Shown: piece after piece, positions 34,393 to 44,004 of the stretch | How positions within the stretch are numbered: the first letter of the stretch is position 1 | Layout: every line of letters begins with the position of its first letter | Assembly (NCBI RefSeq): GCF_015326965.1 | Contig: NZ_CP017659.1 | Span: 5,770,001-5,834,000, forward strand | DNA: 64,000 bases | Direction of reading: 5' to 3' | Origin: Paenibacillus sp. JZ16 | GTDB taxonomy: Bacteria > Bacillota > Bacilli > Paenibacillales > Paenibacillaceae | Position numbers and translations under genes: made by a program | Notes under the pieces: model-generated | Told to the model about the DNA's origin: nothing | Databases searched by the model: none | What the model saw: the letters and a program-made list of their open reading frames with translations, nothing else

Positions 34393-35187
34393 TTACTTTG
34401 TTTTCACCCAAATACGCGGCTTCTCCTTGACATAGACGGACGGCAGAATGCCGGTGATTTTTTTGAACACTTTATTGAAATAGGAGGGCTCACAAAAGCC
34501 GAGATAGTCCGAAATCTCGCTGACGTTCATCTGGGAGCCTGTCAGCAGGTCGCAGGCGGCTGAGATGCGGATCTGCTGGATGTATTCGGTTAATGTAACC
34601 CCCGTTGCTTGCCGGAACAGGCCGCTTATGTAATTGGGTGTCAATTCGACATGGGCGGCAAGATCCTGAACGGATATGGTCTCCCGGTAGTGCTCCAGAA
34701 TGTACTGCTGCAACTGCATGACAATGCCGTAGGACTTGGCCGGGATGGAGCGGTTGCCGACGTCCTCGTTAAGGATAGCCAGCATCTCCAGCATCATGCC
34801 GTGGCAGAGGGTCCGTGTATAGGGTGACTTGCGGAGCCAATGCTGGGTAAGCAGGGAAAAGCGGTGCCTCATATAGTCCGCATTGACCAACTTGGCCTTG
34901 ATGCTCTGCGGTTCCGACAGCAGGGGCAGGCCTTCGCCGTTTCCTTTATAACGGAAATGGGCGGCATACATGTCATGTGGGTGTCCGCTTTCGTTGACGG
35001 CCGACCGGTGTGCGCCTTCGGGAATAAACAGCATATCGCCTTTTTCCAACGATAACTTGGCTCCACTTACGTTGTAAACGATTTCACCGGAAGTCAGGAG
35101 CAGCAAAATATAATGGTCTGCCGGAGCGGGCGGAACATGCCACCCCGGCTCGCAGTGCTCGAAATAAATGGCAACGGGTTCAATCAT
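34393..35187 (-). CDS. AraC-family regulator with cupin sensor domain
   Basis: A 264-residue one-component regulator. Residues 1-100 form a cupin-like ligand domain ([22 protein letters not shown] and [12 protein letters not shown]). Two HTH motifs of the AraC/XylS type occupy about 165-262, with the family ending [24 protein letters not shown]. It is transcribed away from the isomerase at 35337, with a TTGGAA/TATAAT promoter in the 149-bp gap, and reads toward the SGNH gene. It most likely controls the flanking sugar genes. Confidence 0.9.
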   Translation of the reverse strand: MIEPVAIYFEHCEPGWHVPPAPADHYILLLLTSGEIVYNVSGAKLSLEKGDMLFIPEGAHRSAVNESGHPHDMYAAHFRYKGNGEGLPLLSEPQSIKAKLVNADYMRHRFSLLTQHWLRKSPYTRTLCHGMMLEMLAILNEDVGNRSIPAKSYGIVMQLQQYILEHYRETISVQDLAAHVELTPNYISGLFRQATGVTLTEYIQQIRISAACDLLTGSQMNVSEISDYLGFCEPSYFNKVFKKITGILPSVYVKEKPRIWVKTK

Positions 35188-35226
35188 GGGACCAGCTCCT
35201 TTTCCTGGGATAAGTGATTAAGGGTC

Positions 35227-35255
35227 ATTATATGCGAAACGCGTATTTTTTCCAA
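35227..35255 (-). promoter_or_regulatory. Promoter of the AraC regulator gene
   Basis: Minus strand -35 TTGGAA (plus 35250-35255) and -10 TATAAT (plus 35227-35232) with 17 bp spacing, 40 bp before the AraC start. Confidence 0.55.
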
Positions 35256-35336
35256 CGGGTTGTTTTATACATGTTTTGCCTGACTTGAAGTTTTAAATCG
35301 GCAAGTCTAAATCAAATGAATCAGGTGGTGTTCGAT

Positions 35337-36791
35337 ATGAGTGGATTCATCCATCGTGCCAAGGCCCGAGTGGGTGTAATAACGGTGGGGCATGAGCCTT
35401 ACTGGGGGCAATTCTCCGGACTTAAGGAAGAGCTGCAAGGGAACGGAAAAAAATTTGAGAATATGCTTCGGAATCTGGATGTTGAGGTGGTATCGGCAGG
35501 TTTTGTGGATAATGTGGATCAATCCTTTGCAGCGGCGGCTCGCTTAAAAGCTGCTGACGTGGACTTTTTGTTTTGCAATTTAAGCACTTATGTGACCTCA
35601 TCGTCGGCCGTAACTGCGATTCTTAACCTTTCGGTGCCTACCGTATTGGTAGCTTTGCAGCCGTTAAAAAAGCTGGACTATCGCCATACAACGACTTATA
35701 TGCAGCTGGCCAACGACAATATATGCTCCCTTCCCGAAATCAGCGGCGTTCTTGTGCGGGCCGGTAAGCCGGCTGCCGGCATGATTGTCGGCACGCTCGA
35801 CAATGATGAAAGAGCAGCGCGGGAACTTGCGGCGTGGTGCCAGGTTGCGAATGCCCGCAGAGCCTTCAAATATGCCCGGATCGGGTATCTGGGCCACACG
35901 TACGAGGGCATGTATGACATGAACTCTGACCCTACCGCTTTTACGGCCGCTTTCGGTTCGCATATTCAAATGCTGGAGATGTGCGATCTCGCCAAATTGG
36001 TCAATGGGGTAACTTCGACCGAAATGGCCGACAAGCTGGATGAAATCCACAGCGTGTTTACCATGGCCGATCCGTTTATCGATCCGATTACGAGGCCGAT
36101 CCGTCAAGAGGATCTCGATTGGTCCGCCAAGGTAGCGGTCGGGCTCGATAAGCTGGTAGCCGAATACGGGCTGACCGGATTGGCCTATTATTATCGCGGA
36201 TTGGACAACAACGAATATGAGCGGATCGGCTCGAATATGGTGCTCGGCAATTCGCTGCTTACCGCCAAGGGCATTCCTCTGGCAGGGGAGGCGGATTTGA
36301 AAACGTGCGCGGCCATGCTGATCATGGACCGACTCGGCGGCGGCGGGTCCTTTGCCGAGCTGCATCCGTGCGACTTCGAGGACGATATCGTGCTGGTCGG
36401 ACACGATGGACCGCACAATATTCGGATCAGCGACGGAAAGCCGGTTATCCGCGGATTGGATGTGTTCCACGGCAAGAGCGGATCGGGCATCGGGGTGGAG
36501 TTCAGCATAAAGACCGGCCCCGTGACACTGCTGGGCATTTCACAGACGGAGGACGGGCGATTCAAAATGATTGCGGCCCAGGGCGAATCCGTACAGGGGG
36601 AGATTCCCCAAACCGGCAATACCAACACGCGCTGCAGCTTCGGATGCCGTGTTGCCGAGTTCGTGGAGAATTGGTGTGCGGCAGGACCGACCCACCATTT
36701 TGCCCTCGGGGTCGGCCACCTGAATGCCAAGATTAGGAATGTGGCCAATGTGCTGGGCATTGAGCTTGAAGTGGTACAGGGGGGCATATAA
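35337..36791 (+). CDS. L-fucose/L-arabinose isomerase-like protein
   Basis: A 484-residue cytoplasmic protein of the fucose/arabinose isomerase fold. The start at 35337 follows AGGTGGTG at 35323-35330. The N-terminal Rossmann-like lobe (about 1-170; VGVITVGHEPYWGQF) precedes the middle domain with GYLGHTYEGMYDMNSDPT and a metal-site region around HTYEGM and GNSLLTAKGIPLAGEADLKT. It closes with GPTHHFALGVGHLNAKIRNV. The fold suggests ketose-aldose isomerisation or a related sugar step; the exact substrate is not clear, as it is not close enough to AraA or FucI for me to name. It is followed after 3 bp by an 824-residue partner. Confidence 0.8.
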   Translation: MSGFIHRAKARVGVITVGHEPYWGQFSGLKEELQGNGKKFENMLRNLDVEVVSAGFVDNVDQSFAAAARLKAADVDFLFCNLSTYVTSSSAVTAILNLSVPTVLVALQPLKKLDYRHTTTYMQLANDNICSLPEISGVLVRAGKPAAGMIVGTLDNDERAARELAAWCQVANARRAFKYARIGYLGHTYEGMYDMNSDPTAFTAAFGSHIQMLEMCDLAKLVNGVTSTEMADKLDEIHSVFTMADPFIDPITRPIRQEDLDWSAKVAVGLDKLVAEYGLTGLAYYYRGLDNNEYERIGSNMVLGNSLLTAKGIPLAGEADLKTCAAMLIMDRLGGGGSFAELHPCDFEDDIVLVGHDGPHNIRISDGKPVIRGLDVFHGKSGSGIGVEFSIKTGPVTLLGISQTEDGRFKMIAAQGESVQGEIPQTGNTNTRCSFGCRVAEFVENWCAAGPTHHFALGVGHLNAKIRNVANVLGIELEVVQGGI

Positions 36792-36794
36792 AGG

Positions 36795-39269
36795 ATGAGT
36801 CAATCCAGAGAACGTCAACGAAGGCTGAACCGGGTCACACTCGAAATGAGTCTCAAGCCGTTTACGAACTTGGAACAGACGGCGATTGACGTGATATGCG
36901 CCGAGGCCATCCGTCAATGGCTCCCGCTGATCGGCATGGCCGACAAGGCTTCGATGCTGTTGTGGGTAGCCGATGGCAGCGAAATTTTAACCTGGGACGG
37001 GAACGAGGAGACGGAATTCGAATGGGCCAAGTATATCGGTTTCGCCAATGAGCATTGTTTTAGCCACATTCAGGGAGAGGACGACCCAAGAATCGCTCGC
37101 CCCTACAGGGATAACCCTGTCCGTATGACTTACGGCGATCTCGGAAGGATTGTGAGCAGCTTCAAACGAGTGGCTGCCGAGCAATTTGGGGTGAGCATGG
37201 AGGTGGGGGCTACGTTTGATGCTGGTCCAGAATTTGCTTATTCCGGCTTTAAATATCGGGATCATCCGGAGATTAATCGGGCAGAGCTTGGAGGACAGTA
37301 TATATCGCTCAAAGCCGATTATACGGTCGTTTGTACTTGGTCCAAACTTCACGCAGACGGTGCCGGGTATGCGGCTTATCTGAACGGGATTCCCGAAGGT
37401 ACTCCTTTCGGCGAATTTCTCGGGCGTCAATGCGCGAGCTTTCTGCCTGCCATGGGTTTTGATTATATTTGGTTTTCCAACGGTTTTGCGGTTTCCTATT
37501 TTCCCTGGACGTATTTGGGTGCCAATTATAACGGCTCGCAAATGCCTTTGACCGATTACAACGAGCTGTCCACTAAGGTGATGTCCTTCTGGGACGATTT
37601 CAAACGCGAGTGCCCGAATTATCGTACCGAAATCCGGGGCACGAACTTCGGGACGGGGATGGATCTGGCAAAAGATTACATCCCGATGCTTTCCTTGTAT
37701 GAAAAAGGATACATTGAGCTCCCTCCGCCCAATTCTCCGTGGGGAGCCCTCAATTATGACTTTGGACTGGAAATGACGGGGTACCTGTCCAGAATCGCCG
37801 AAATCCCCGGCGTTACCTATCCTTTCCGTTTCTATCCGAATGATCCATGGTTCTGGCAAAATCCGTGGCGGGATTTATATGACCGCGAACCACACGACAT
37901 CTACTGTCCGCTGGCCGCAGCCAGGGTGAACCATGCGGGGGAGCTTGAGGGACCCGGGATTGTGGAGATTCTGACGATTGATACCGAGAAGGGTGAGCTG
38001 AACGAAGAGGATGCGCAGGAAATCATCCCGCATCTGCGAAGAGCAATAACGCAGGCGCCGGACCAGCCGGGCCTCTTGACCTGGGTTTATCCATTCCGTG
38101 AGCTGCATGATAGGATAGCGGCATCGAGCAGTCATTCCGGGAGCATCTTCTTTCATGACTGGTTTATCCGCAACGCCATCAATCAGGGATTGCCGCTGAA
38201 TACAGTGATCGGAACAGACAGCTTGTTTAGGATGAACCAAGACGCGGCTGGGAAGCTGAAGGATACGATCCTTCTCGTGTCGGCTTCTTGGCTGACCGGC
38301 GCGAATGCTGATTACTTTACGAATTATGTCCGCTCGGGCGGCCGGCTACTGCTTTACGGTGCTGTTAACGACTCCACGTTGCTGGACCTCCTAAATTTAA
38401 AGTTAGGCGAGGCCCTGGAAGGCGATTTTGAAGTGGGCGGCTTTGATTTTCTGGAAGATGGACTGTCCGTTTCCCAACCGTTGTTCCGGTCACGGAGGCT
38501 TCGCCATCAGGCTCGTATTGGCGATGGGGGATTCCGGGAACAACTCAACAATGCGAACGATGCATTCACGACCTCGGCGGTGAATCTTCATCAAGATGGC
38601 GAGGTGCGGGTGTATGCGATAAGCAGACAGCATCCGACCTGGGGTGGCGGCCGTGTCGGCTGGGTGAGAGGTTCCCTGCCGTTTGAAGATTCGGGTATTA
38701 CCCATCTGCCCGTAAGACAGGATGCTCCGCTGCTTGACGGTTCCGTTGTCCTGCGATACATGCTTCAGCACTTCGGATACACGATTGTGCAGGATAAGTA
38801 CGAGGAATCATCCACGCCTGCGCTCATGTTCGTAAAGCGGCATGATAATGCCTTTATATACACCGGTTGCAAGAAGGATTCCTCGGTGACCTTCCGCCTC
38901 CGGATGCCTGAGGGCATTCCGGTCATCATCGGCCAAGCGACCATGGGAGGCGTTGCGGAAGCTGCTTATGCACTGGACCGGACCTTCCATGACGAATGTC
39001 GGGTATTTGTCGACCAGAAGGAGCCTGGACAAATATGGTGCCGCGAGAACAGCCCAGTGTCCACCAGAAAGGTGAATCCGGTCCGGACGATTACCGTCGG
39101 CGGCCTCAAGGAGGCCGCTGTGACCGTATACCCGCCTTTATGGGCGATTGAAGGAGAACGTTTGGATATAAGGTGCAGCTATGCCGCGCATGAGGAAGTC
39201 CCCTGGACCCGGCAGGGGAACAAGGTTTTGCTGGAAGAGATCAGCGGTACGATCAACATTTCCTGGTAG
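36795..39269 (+). CDS. Unrecognised 824-aa protein, GH42-like domain plan
   Basis: I do not recognise a named family. No signal peptide is present, so it is cytoplasmic. Residues 1-430 look like a TIM-barrel with acidic and aromatic segments (EVGATFDAGPEFAYSGFKYR; GLEMTGYLSRIAEIPGVTYP). Residues about 470-560 resemble the Rossmann-like trimerisation domain of GH42 beta-galactosidases (LLVSASWLTGANADYFTNYV then RSGGRLLLYGAV). The C-terminal 250 residues are beta-rich. The order resembles GH42 enzymes, though the catalytic Glu pair is not identifiable by eye. It begins 3 bp after the isomerase, so the two are tightly coupled and probably act on the same sugar or glycoside. Confidence 0.75.
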   Translation: MSQSRERQRRLNRVTLEMSLKPFTNLEQTAIDVICAEAIRQWLPLIGMADKASMLLWVADGSEILTWDGNEETEFEWAKYIGFANEHCFSHIQGEDDPRIARPYRDNPVRMTYGDLGRIVSSFKRVAAEQFGVSMEVGATFDAGPEFAYSGFKYRDHPEINRAELGGQYISLKADYTVVCTWSKLHADGAGYAAYLNGIPEGTPFGEFLGRQCASFLPAMGFDYIWFSNGFAVSYFPWTYLGANYNGSQMPLTDYNELSTKVMSFWDDFKRECPNYRTEIRGTNFGTGMDLAKDYIPMLSLYEKGYIELPPPNSPWGALNYDFGLEMTGYLSRIAEIPGVTYPFRFYPNDPWFWQNPWRDLYDREPHDIYCPLAAARVNHAGELEGPGIVEILTIDTEKGELNEEDAQEIIPHLRRAITQAPDQPGLLTWVYPFRELHDRIAASSSHSGSIFFHDWFIRNAINQGLPLNTVIGTDSLFRMNQDAAGKLKDTILLVSASWLTGANADYFTNYVRSGGRLLLYGAVNDSTLLDLLNLKLGEALEGDFEVGGFDFLEDGLSVSQPLFRSRRLRHQARIGDGGFREQLNNANDAFTTSAVNLHQDGEVRVYAISRQHPTWGGGRVGWVRGSLPFEDSGITHLPVRQDAPLLDGSVVLRYMLQHFGYTIVQDKYEESSTPALMFVKRHDNAFIYTGCKKDSSVTFRLRMPEGIPVIIGQATMGGVAEAAYALDRTFHDECRVFVDQKEPGQIWCRENSPVSTRKVNPVRTITVGGLKEAAVTVYPPLWAIEGERLDIRCSYAAHEEVPWTRQGNKVLLEEISGTINISW

Positions 39270-39339
39270 GAGAGGAGCGTGTCACGATCATGATATACCG
39301 GATACAAGCTGAAGCGGACATTTCGAATGGGCATTGGTG

Positions 39340-40086
39340 ATGAAATTGCTCAATACCGAACCGAAAAGGGAAGAGAGGAGACGATCAAGCCGTTTGTTTA
39401 TAGAAATGGAACAGCTTCGATCGAGGCTTAACAAATTCGATTTGCTCGAGAATTATTTGGATAACGGAGAGAAGGGAGAATTTGTAGCATTCTTTCGTGA
39501 GCTGTTCACTGTAGAGGTTCCTCTCTTCTCTGAAGAGGAAGGCAGGTGGTGCGAGCTTGAGTTGTTTTCCCGTCTGTCCGCGTTCTTCCTGTCATACATA
39601 AATAGGCGAAGATTGTTGGAAGAGCTTGATTCCTCTACGATTCAGGCCGAGAAAATGCTAAGTCCCGATGAACATGCCGGATGGAATGAAATGATCGATT
39701 ATTTTTGCGAGCTGGGGGCCGTACTGGCCGATTACAATGGGCAGCAGCAGATTGAGAGAACCCATGAGATGATTGCTAAGGTTCATGATTACATTCATCA
39801 GTTTTTGCATGAAGAGCTGTCCCTTACCAAGCTGGCTGAGCTTGTTTATTTGAGTCCGCCTTACTTCTCCAGGCTATATAAGCAGATGACCGGACAGGGG
39901 CTGCTGAGTTATATCAACAAAACCCGGATTAACAAGGCTAAGCTGCTTCTGAAGACGACAGACCGGAAGATTCATGAGATCGCCTCAGAAATAGGTCTGG
40001 AATCTGCCCCTTATTTTACAAGACTATTTAGGAAAAGAACCGGTTTCACCCCGCAGGAGTATCGTGACAGCAGTAAATCGTGGTGA
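39340..40086 (+). CDS. AraC-type DNA-binding protein lacking a receiver domain
   Basis: About 248 residues. The N-terminal ~145 residues are helical and charged, as in the linker region of YesN-type response regulators, and the last 100 form a standard double HTH (LTKLAELVYLSPPYFSRLYK; HEIASEIGLESAPYFTRLFR). No receiver domain is present. Three possible starts (TTG 39334, GTG 39337, ATG 39340) lack a good ribosome site, so the start is uncertain and the gene may be a truncated response regulator. It lies 70 bp after the 824-residue gene and may control this locus. Confidence 0.75.
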   Translation: MKLLNTEPKREERRRSSRLFIEMEQLRSRLNKFDLLENYLDNGEKGEFVAFFRELFTVEVPLFSEEEGRWCELELFSRLSAFFLSYINRRRLLEELDSSTIQAEKMLSPDEHAGWNEMIDYFCELGAVLADYNGQQQIERTHEMIAKVHDYIHQFLHEELSLTKLAELVYLSPPYFSRLYKQMTGQGLLSYINKTRINKAKLLLKTTDRKIHEIASEIGLESAPYFTRLFRKRTGFTPQEYRDSSKSW

Positions 40087-40149
40087 GAATGAGCTTCACT
40101 GGGGGTGGGGCACGCTTCGAGGGGGCTGCAAAATAATAGGTCATGAATA

Positions 40150-40185
40150 AACCGACACCGCAAATTCCGGGTGTCGGTTCTTTTA
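40150..40185 (+). terminator. Terminator of the isomerase/AraC operon
   Basis: A perfect 10-bp stem AACCGACACC / GGTGTCGGTT with a 10-base loop and CTTTTA tail, 63 bp after the AraC stop. Confidence 0.88.
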
Positions 40186-40252
40186 GCTGGTGAGGCTTGC
40201 CGTTACATGCTGTCAGAAGAGCGTTCTTCCAAGAGACTGACGTACATAAGAA

Positions 40253-41623
40253 TCAAGCATCTTGTTTGGACAATCGTTCATACAGAAAATCAACCACATG
40301 CTTTACTTCTATCGGTTCGCCGCGGCCATGCTGTTCCACCCCAAGCTTCATCTGCAGAAGACAACCGGGATTGCTGGTTAGAATATACCTGGCACCGGTC
40401 ACATTGACGTTATCCATCTTGTGCTCCAGGATCTGGCCCGCCATCTCGGGCTGCGTCACATTGTAAATGCCTGCGGAGCCGCAGCAGCGGTCCGCTTCCT
40501 TCATTTCCTGAAAGGTGACATTAGCTACTTGGTTTATGAGCTGCCTAGGCGCCGATCCGCTGCGCATGACATTGCGCAAATGGCACGAATCCTGATACGT
40601 GACGATCACCGGTTCGGCTGTTGTCGCTGCAGATTCGGCAAATGCAGGGATCCGCCCATGCTCCACGAGCAGCCTGCTGATATCCACGACCCTGCTCGCG
40701 AACCAGGCGGCTTGTTCATTCCAATCCTCATCCCCGTGGAGCAGATGGTCATACTCCACGAGCAGGGCCCCGCAGCCGCCAGCATTGGATACGATATAGT
40801 CCACGTTCAATTCCTTGAACACCTTGACGTTGATCCTTGCCAGATTTCTTGCGAGCTCAAGTTCCCCGCTGTGGGCATGCAAAGCCCCGCAGCAAGTTTG
40901 TTCCGGGGGGATCACAACCTCAAACCCGGCTTCCGAGAGCAGTTTGACCGTGTTGACATTGGTGCCGGCAAACATCACGTCCATAATGCAGCCCCTGAAC
41001 AAAGCCACGCGCGCAATTGGAGCACCTTTGGCTGGATGGACGGTTCCGAGCTGCTCGATGACTCCCTGTGCGGTGGCATCCGGCAGAATCCGCTCCATAT
41101 CGCGCAGTGGCTTGGGAAAGAGCCGCATAATTCCGGTTCCTCTTGCCACGCGTCGCAAACCGGATGTTTGGTAAAAGTTTAGCGTTCTGCCCAACGATTT
41201 CAATCGGTTGCGGTGAGGGAATACCCCCTTGAAAAAGAGCTTGCGGATCCCCCTAACGGGTGGCGAATGCACAGAGTGATCCTCGATTGCATCCCTGGCC
41301 TGTTCGATCAGTTGGCCGTATTTGACGTCGGCCGGACATACCGGCTCGCAGGCTCGGCATCCCAGGCAATGGTTCATCTGATCGCGAAACATGTCATCGG
41401 GTTCCATTAGTCCGTCAGCAACGGCTTTCATCAATGCGATACGCCCCCGGGGAGATTCCGGCTCGACCCCGGTTTCCCTGAACGTGGGGCAGGCCGGGAG
41501 GCAAAACCCGCAGCGCATGCAGTTGGTTAATTGATCGTAATCAAGTTTCTCCAGCAAGGTCCGAGCCAAGGGATTCGCGTGGTTAATCTGGGGTTTCTTG
41601 CTTATGTTGGTTTGTTTATCCAT
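40253..41623 (-). CDS. glcF: Glycolate oxidase iron-sulfur subunit
   Basis: A 456-residue electron-transfer subunit of the (S)-2-hydroxy-acid (glycolate/lactate-type) oxidase. Two 4Fe-4S ferredoxin motifs occur near residues 35-45 (CMRCGFCLPACP) and 88-98 (CLGCRACEPVCP). Two CCG domains follow (CCGALHAHSGE; CCGSAGIYNVT), which usually bind a further cluster or cofactor. Its start overlaps the end of glcD by 8 bp (41616-41623). It passes electrons from GlcD toward quinone. Confidence 0.92.
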   Translation of the reverse strand: MDKQTNISKKPQINHANPLARTLLEKLDYDQLTNCMRCGFCLPACPTFRETGVEPESPRGRIALMKAVADGLMEPDDMFRDQMNHCLGCRACEPVCPADVKYGQLIEQARDAIEDHSVHSPPVRGIRKLFFKGVFPHRNRLKSLGRTLNFYQTSGLRRVARGTGIMRLFPKPLRDMERILPDATAQGVIEQLGTVHPAKGAPIARVALFRGCIMDVMFAGTNVNTVKLLSEAGFEVVIPPEQTCCGALHAHSGELELARNLARINVKVFKELNVDYIVSNAGGCGALLVEYDHLLHGDEDWNEQAAWFASRVVDISRLLVEHGRIPAFAESAATTAEPVIVTYQDSCHLRNVMRSGSAPRQLINQVANVTFQEMKEADRCCGSAGIYNVTQPEMAGQILEHKMDNVNVTGARYILTSNPGCLLQMKLGVEQHGRGEPIEVKHVVDFLYERLSKQDA

Positions 41624-43031
41624 GGTCTATAACCACCCTTCTCCTTGTTTCTTTGGCAAAAACCTTGCCCGGATTTAACAAATTGTCGGGATCGAACACC
41701 TTCTTAATCCCCTTCATGAGCTCCATGCCGGAGGCGCCGATCTTCCATTCAAGGAACGGAGCCTTCACCATGCCTACCCCGTGCTCGCCAGTAATCGTTC
41801 CGCCAAGCTCAAGGGCGGCGGCGAAAATTTCCTCGAAGGCCTGCTCTACCCTGTGTATTTCCTCGGTATCTCTGGCATCGGTCGTCGCCGTAGGATGCAG
41901 ATTGCCGTCGCCGGCATGGCCGAAGGTAGCAATCGTGACGTTGTATTTGATTGAAATTTCATTGATCCGGCGTACCATGTCGGCGATCTTGGACCGGGGA
42001 ACGGTCGCATCCTCAAGAATGGTGGTTGGGCGAAGACGTGCCAGCGCAGTAAAGGCGCTTCTTCTCGCCGTCAGCAGCCGCTCTGCTTCCTCCCGGGTGG
42101 CAGCCACCTGAATTGTGTCCGCCTGCTCGCGTGTACATATCTGACGAATCTGTTCAATATCTCTGGTCACGGTTTCAGGATCACCGTCCTGCTCAATCAG
42201 CAGAATGGCTTCCATATCCAAAGGAAGGCCCAGCTTGGCAAAATCATCAACGACACGTATGGTCGGGTTATCCATGAATTCCAGCGTCGCCGGAATGATT
42301 TTGGATTCGATAATGGCGGATACGGTGCGTGCCGCCCCGTACAGATCGCGGAACATGGCGAGCATCGTCATTTTGCTCTTCGGTGGAGGGATCAGCTTCA
42401 AGGTTGCCTCCGTTATGATCGCAAGCGTGCCCTCAGAACCGACCAGCAGCTTGGTCAAATCATATCCCGCCACATCCTTCATCAGTTTTCCGCCGGTACG
42501 GATGATTTCGCCGCTGGCGAGGACGGCTTCCAAACCGATCACGTAGTCCTTCGTCGTGCCGTATTTCAAACCACGAAGCCCGCCGGAGCATTCGGCGATA
42601 TTTCCACCGATCGTCGAGATTCGCATGCTGCTCGGATCGGGAGGATAGAACAGGCCTAAGGACTCGATATGATGGATAAAATCCGCGGTAATCATGCCGG
42701 GCTGAACCGTAGCCGTTAGATTTTCTAAATCCAGCTCAAGCAAGCGATTCATCCTATGCATCACCATAACCACCCCACCTTGGACCGGAACGGTTCCGCC
42801 GCATAGATTGGAGCCGGAGCCTCTGGAAACGAGAGGTATTTTATAGAATGACAACGCCTTCATTATGGCGGAAACTTGTTCCGTGCTTTCAGGATAGACT
42901 ACCCCGTCCGGCAGCGCCTGCAGCATCGGGGTCCCGTCATAGGAGTGGGTAATCAATGCTTCTTTATCGTCCCGAAAGTGGGCATCACCAACGATGGCAC
43001 GAAGCTGTGCGGTGAGAGCCGGATCTAACAT
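41616..43031 (-). CDS. glcD: Glycolate oxidase FAD-binding subunit
   Basis: A 471-residue flavoprotein of the FAD-linked oxidase family (vanillyl-alcohol-oxidase fold). The FAD-binding half (about 35-220) has VSRGSGSNLCGGTVPVQGG and PPDPSSMRISTIGGNIAECSGG, and the C-terminal cap has FGHAGDGNLHP and the late TGEHGVGMVKAPFL. It oxidises glycolate or a related 2-hydroxy acid. It is first in a two-gene minus-strand operon and lies divergent to a FadR-type regulator. RBS GAGGAGGG precedes the start at 43031. D-lactate or 2-hydroxyglutarate oxidation is possible, as the family is broad. Confidence 0.92.
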   Translation of the reverse strand: MLDPALTAQLRAIVGDAHFRDDKEALITHSYDGTPMLQALPDGVVYPESTEQVSAIMKALSFYKIPLVSRGSGSNLCGGTVPVQGGVVMVMHRMNRLLELDLENLTATVQPGMITADFIHHIESLGLFYPPDPSSMRISTIGGNIAECSGGLRGLKYGTTKDYVIGLEAVLASGEIIRTGGKLMKDVAGYDLTKLLVGSEGTLAIITEATLKLIPPPKSKMTMLAMFRDLYGAARTVSAIIESKIIPATLEFMDNPTIRVVDDFAKLGLPLDMEAILLIEQDGDPETVTRDIEQIRQICTREQADTIQVAATREEAERLLTARRSAFTALARLRPTTILEDATVPRSKIADMVRRINEISIKYNVTIATFGHAGDGNLHPTATTDARDTEEIHRVEQAFEEIFAAALELGGTITGEHGVGMVKAPFLEWKIGASGMELMKGIKKVFDPDNLLNPGKVFAKETRRRVVIDHG

Positions 43032-43058
43032 ATCGAAATTCCCTCCTCTATTGATCAG

Positions 43059-43071
43059 GTCATCTGATGAC
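43059..43071. promoter_or_regulatory. Palindromic operator between glcD and its regulator
   Basis: GTCATCTGATGAC is a perfect 13-bp palindrome around a central T in the 109-bp divergent gap. FadR-type GntR proteins bind short palindromes of this size, so the regulator at 43141 is the likely binder. Confidence 0.6.
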
Positions 43072-43140
43072 TTTTGTTTTATTATATGACATGATTATAG
43101 TAATGAATAGTTAAAAATTTAAACAGGGGGCGAAATTGCC

Positions 43141-43878
43141 GTGCGAACGATCAAAGTGGAAAACCAGAAGGGGCACGAAATCGTAGGAGAGCATCTCCTT
43201 CAGCAAATTCGGGAAGGGCATCTCCTCCCGGGCCAAAAATTGCCTTCCGTCGTTGAATTGGCCGCCGCTTACGGCGTCGGGCGGTCCACGATCCGCGAGG
43301 CGGTCAGCGCGCTCAAGGCTATGGGATGGCTCGATGTGCGCCAAGGAGGTGGAACGTATGTGAAGCCGGTCCTTCCCAGCGAGCCCAAAAGCGGCGCCGA
43401 TGTGCTGTTTCAAGGCGCCGAATCCCTGGTGGAGCTGCTGGAGGTCCGCAAGGTGCTGGAGACCGGCGCCGCCTCCTTGGCTGCAAAACGGCGTACGGAC
43501 CAGGATCTGGAGCGAATGCGTGCTGCCCTTTTGCAGATGGAGCATGGGCTTAGCGCCAAGGATACCCGTGAAGGCGAACGGGCTGACATTGCTTTTCATA
43601 TGGCCATAGCGGCTGCGTCGGGCAACACGTTGCTGATTCAGCTGATGGAGTCGTTATCCGACCGTTTAACGGAAACCATCCGGAAGACCAGAGAACTATG
43701 GTTTTATAAAGAGCAATCAACCGCTTCCCGGCTGTTGATCGAGCACCAGACCATATTTGACGCGATTGAGCGGCAGGACCAAGAGCAGGCAGCCGCACGG
43801 ATCGAAGCCCACCTGATCAAGGTAGAACAGGTGCTTCGGGGAGCATTGGAGGCTGGTGGCGACAACATATCAGATTGA
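43141..43878 (+). CDS. FadR-subfamily GntR transcriptional regulator
   Basis: A 245-residue regulator beginning with GTG. The winged helix (residues about 8-75; IVGEHLLQQIREGHLLPGQK and GVGRSTIREAVSALKAMGWL) is followed by an all-helical FCD ligand domain (about 95-235) with acidic/His residues suited to a metal-bound carboxylic acid. It is divergent from glcD-glcF, so it is probably their repressor, sensing glycolate or lactate like GlcC/LldR. The ribosome site is a modest AGGGGG. Confidence 0.9.
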   Translation: MRTIKVENQKGHEIVGEHLLQQIREGHLLPGQKLPSVVELAAAYGVGRSTIREAVSALKAMGWLDVRQGGGTYVKPVLPSEPKSGADVLFQGAESLVELLEVRKVLETGAASLAAKRRTDQDLERMRAALLQMEHGLSAKDTREGERADIAFHMAIAAASGNTLLIQLMESLSDRLTETIRKTRELWFYKEQSTASRLLIEHQTIFDAIERQDQEQAAARIEAHLIKVEQVLRGALEAGGDNISD

Positions 43879-43927
43879 CAATCGCGATGGGAGTTCGGAG
43901 AATGTCCCGTATTTCACCCCAAGAAAA

Positions 43928-43981
43928 ACCCCTCCAAGTAGACTTTAATGCGCTTACTGCACGTTGTCTACTTAAAGGGGA
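43928..43981 (-). terminator. Terminator between the GntR gene and the rhamnosidase
   Basis: Paired CCCCT/AGGGG and AAGTAGAC/GTCTACTT arms form a long stem between convergent genes. The A-rich bases 43921-43928 give a T-run on the minus strand, so it mainly serves the rhamnosidase gene. Confidence 0.75.
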
Positions 43982-44004
43982 TCATCACGGTTGCTTTGTG
44001 TCGA

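Noticed and set aside
34213..34563. Plus-strand frame of 116 codons with a fair ribosome site
   Set aside because: It runs antisense into the conserved HTH region of the AraC gene and its text has no recognisable features.
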